A DNA stretch of 5,682 nt, taken from positions 1 through 5,682 of the forward strand of contig PKXT01000082.1 in assembly GCA_003133505.1 (NCBI GenBank), written 5' to 3'. Shown here in pieces: positions 5,033 to 5,682 of this stretch (the first letter of the stretch is position 1; each line of letters begins with the position of its first letter). Made by a program: the position numbers and the translations under genes. The stretch comes from Acidobacteriota bacterium. Its GTDB lineage: Bacteria; Acidobacteriota; Terriglobia; Acidiferrales; UBA7541. Below the pieces are notes generated by a model. It was not told the origin of the DNA. It did no database searches and saw only the letters and a program-made list of their open reading frames with translations.

Positions 5033-5682
5033 TTATCCTTGCCCCACGAAGTCGCCCAAGCGATCCATAGTCTCGCTCCAGCCTCGAGGCGCACCCTGCC
5101 TCATCGTCGCAGTTACCACAAAGGTTTGCAGCACTGTGAGCCGCGTCTTCGTTCCTTCCTCTTCGAATGTCAGCGTCGTCAGTACTTTGTTGCCGGGGTC
5201 GTGCTCCAGAACAGCGCTGAAGACAATCCGCTCCGGCGCCACAATTTCGGTATATACGCCGCTGCACCAGTAATCGCGTCCTTCTGGTGATCTCATGCAT
5301 TGCCGGTAAGCGCCTCCCACTCGAAAGTCCATCGTGCAAGTGGGCAGCGTGAACCCCTTCGGCCTCCACCAGCGCGCCAGTCGCTCCGGGCTGGTCCACG
5401 CATCGAAGACAACCTGCGGTGGCGCATCGAATAAGCGAATGATCTCCAATCCCCCCTGTTCGCCTTCTTTCCCGAAAAGTCTGACTCCCGCCGTCTCCAA
5501 ACGCCGCATCCCCTCCAGATGCTCGCCCAGGCGGGCAAGGGTCTGCTGTCCGCCCTCAACAGCGTGGTATTTCTCGATGATGTGCGCCAGCGCCGCAGCT
5601 GACGGAAACAGCATTCGCAATGTGACCTTGGTTTTGCCCTCCTGCTCCGCAACGTCACCGTTACTTCGGAATGGACCGGCTC
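5033..5682 (-). CDS. SRPBCC/AHSA1-domain protein, tandem domains, partial at window edge, probable frameshift near 5650
   Basis: An AHSA1-type member of the START/Bet v1 (SRPBCC) superfamily, a cytoplasmic protein with a hydrophobic ligand pocket; ligands of such bacterial proteins are mostly unknown. Counted from the TTG at 5620 (195 residues), residues 1-37 are the C-terminal end of one AHSA1 domain (RMLFPSAAA, EGGQQTLARLGEHLE). A linker follows, then a complete second domain (about 58-193) with LFDAPPQVVFDAWTSPE (63-79), RWWRPKGFT (83-91), FRVGGAY (99-105), GVYTEIVAPERIVFS (121-135) and WSETMDRLGDF (181-191). The frame stays open to the window edge, but its last ~10 codons there do not look like AHSA1. 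Another frame (5682-5653) reads EPVHSEVTVT, the expected preceding strand, so one base seems missing near 5651. Either the gene is damaged or the read is wrong there. It lies upstream of and co-oriented with the DHFR-family gene. Confidence 0.88.
   Translation of the reverse strand, partial: AGPFRSNGDVAEQEGKTKVTLRMLFPSAAALAHIIEKYHAVEGGQQTLARLGEHLEGMRRLETAGVRLFGKEGEQGGLEIIRLFDAPPQVVFDAWTSPERLARWWRPKGFTLPTCTMDFRVGGAYRQCMRSPEGRDYWCSGVYTEIVAPERIVFSAVLEHDPGNKVLTTLTFEEEGTKTRLTVLQTFVVTATMRQGAPRGWSETMDRLGDFVGQG

Noticed and set aside
5293..5658. 121-residue - strand ORF overlapping the SRPBCC gene
   Set aside because: Only its first few codons (VTL) follow the AHSA1 frame; the rest is an Arg/Cys/Ser-rich out-of-frame translation reached because of the suspected frameshift near 5650.

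Overview
The window reads as a piece of a moderately GC-rich bacterial chromosome, most likely from the Acidobacteriota. That placement is inferred from remembered family resemblance: a ParB with an 'MRHDAHY...GRMIP' N-terminus, a bacterial-type PolX, a small secreted YXWXGXW-repeat protein, an AHSA1/SRPBCC plus DHFR-family pair, and one copy of the interspersed repeat that translates as 'ILSVAKDL'. It rests on no marker gene.

Left part (1-3231, all genes on +): the 3' part of a ParB/Spo0J-family protein (its start probably lies before the window). A 267-base intergenic stretch with the ILSVAKDL-type repeat and a C8 run follows, then a 109-residue protein of unknown function, then a complete 583-residue PolX-type DNA repair polymerase with a PHP nuclease domain. 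polX has a perfect TATAAT seven bases before its ATG and no Shine-Dalgarno, which suggests a leaderless mRNA. A perfect 7-bp inverted repeat lies just upstream.

Middle (3232-3904): a lower-confidence stretch. It holds a 157-residue ORF whose first ~95 residues look like a real protein, with a faint resemblance to AbiJ-like abortive-infection N-terminal regions. Its tail looks degenerate and its codon use differs from polX. After it come ~185 bases without a gene, containing a nested two-tier inverted repeat (3778-3827).

Right part (3905-5682, all genes on -): a small exported W-rich repeat protein with a good promoter and ribosome binding site; a RibD_C/DHFR-family reductase whose best-supported start is an ATA codon; and an SRPBCC protein made of the end of one AHSA1 domain fused in frame to a complete second one. 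The first AHSA1 domain appears frameshifted at about 5650, close to the window edge. The SRPBCC and reductase genes are co-oriented, an arrangement I recall as common in small stress/regulatory clusters, often with an ArsR regulator upstream (outside the window here).

No rRNA, tRNA, CRISPR array, transposase or clear rho-independent terminator was seen. I see no convincing new multi-gene system. The best candidates for follow-up are the Abi-like ORF with its flanking structured DNA, the ATA start, and the frameshifted tandem AHSA1 gene.
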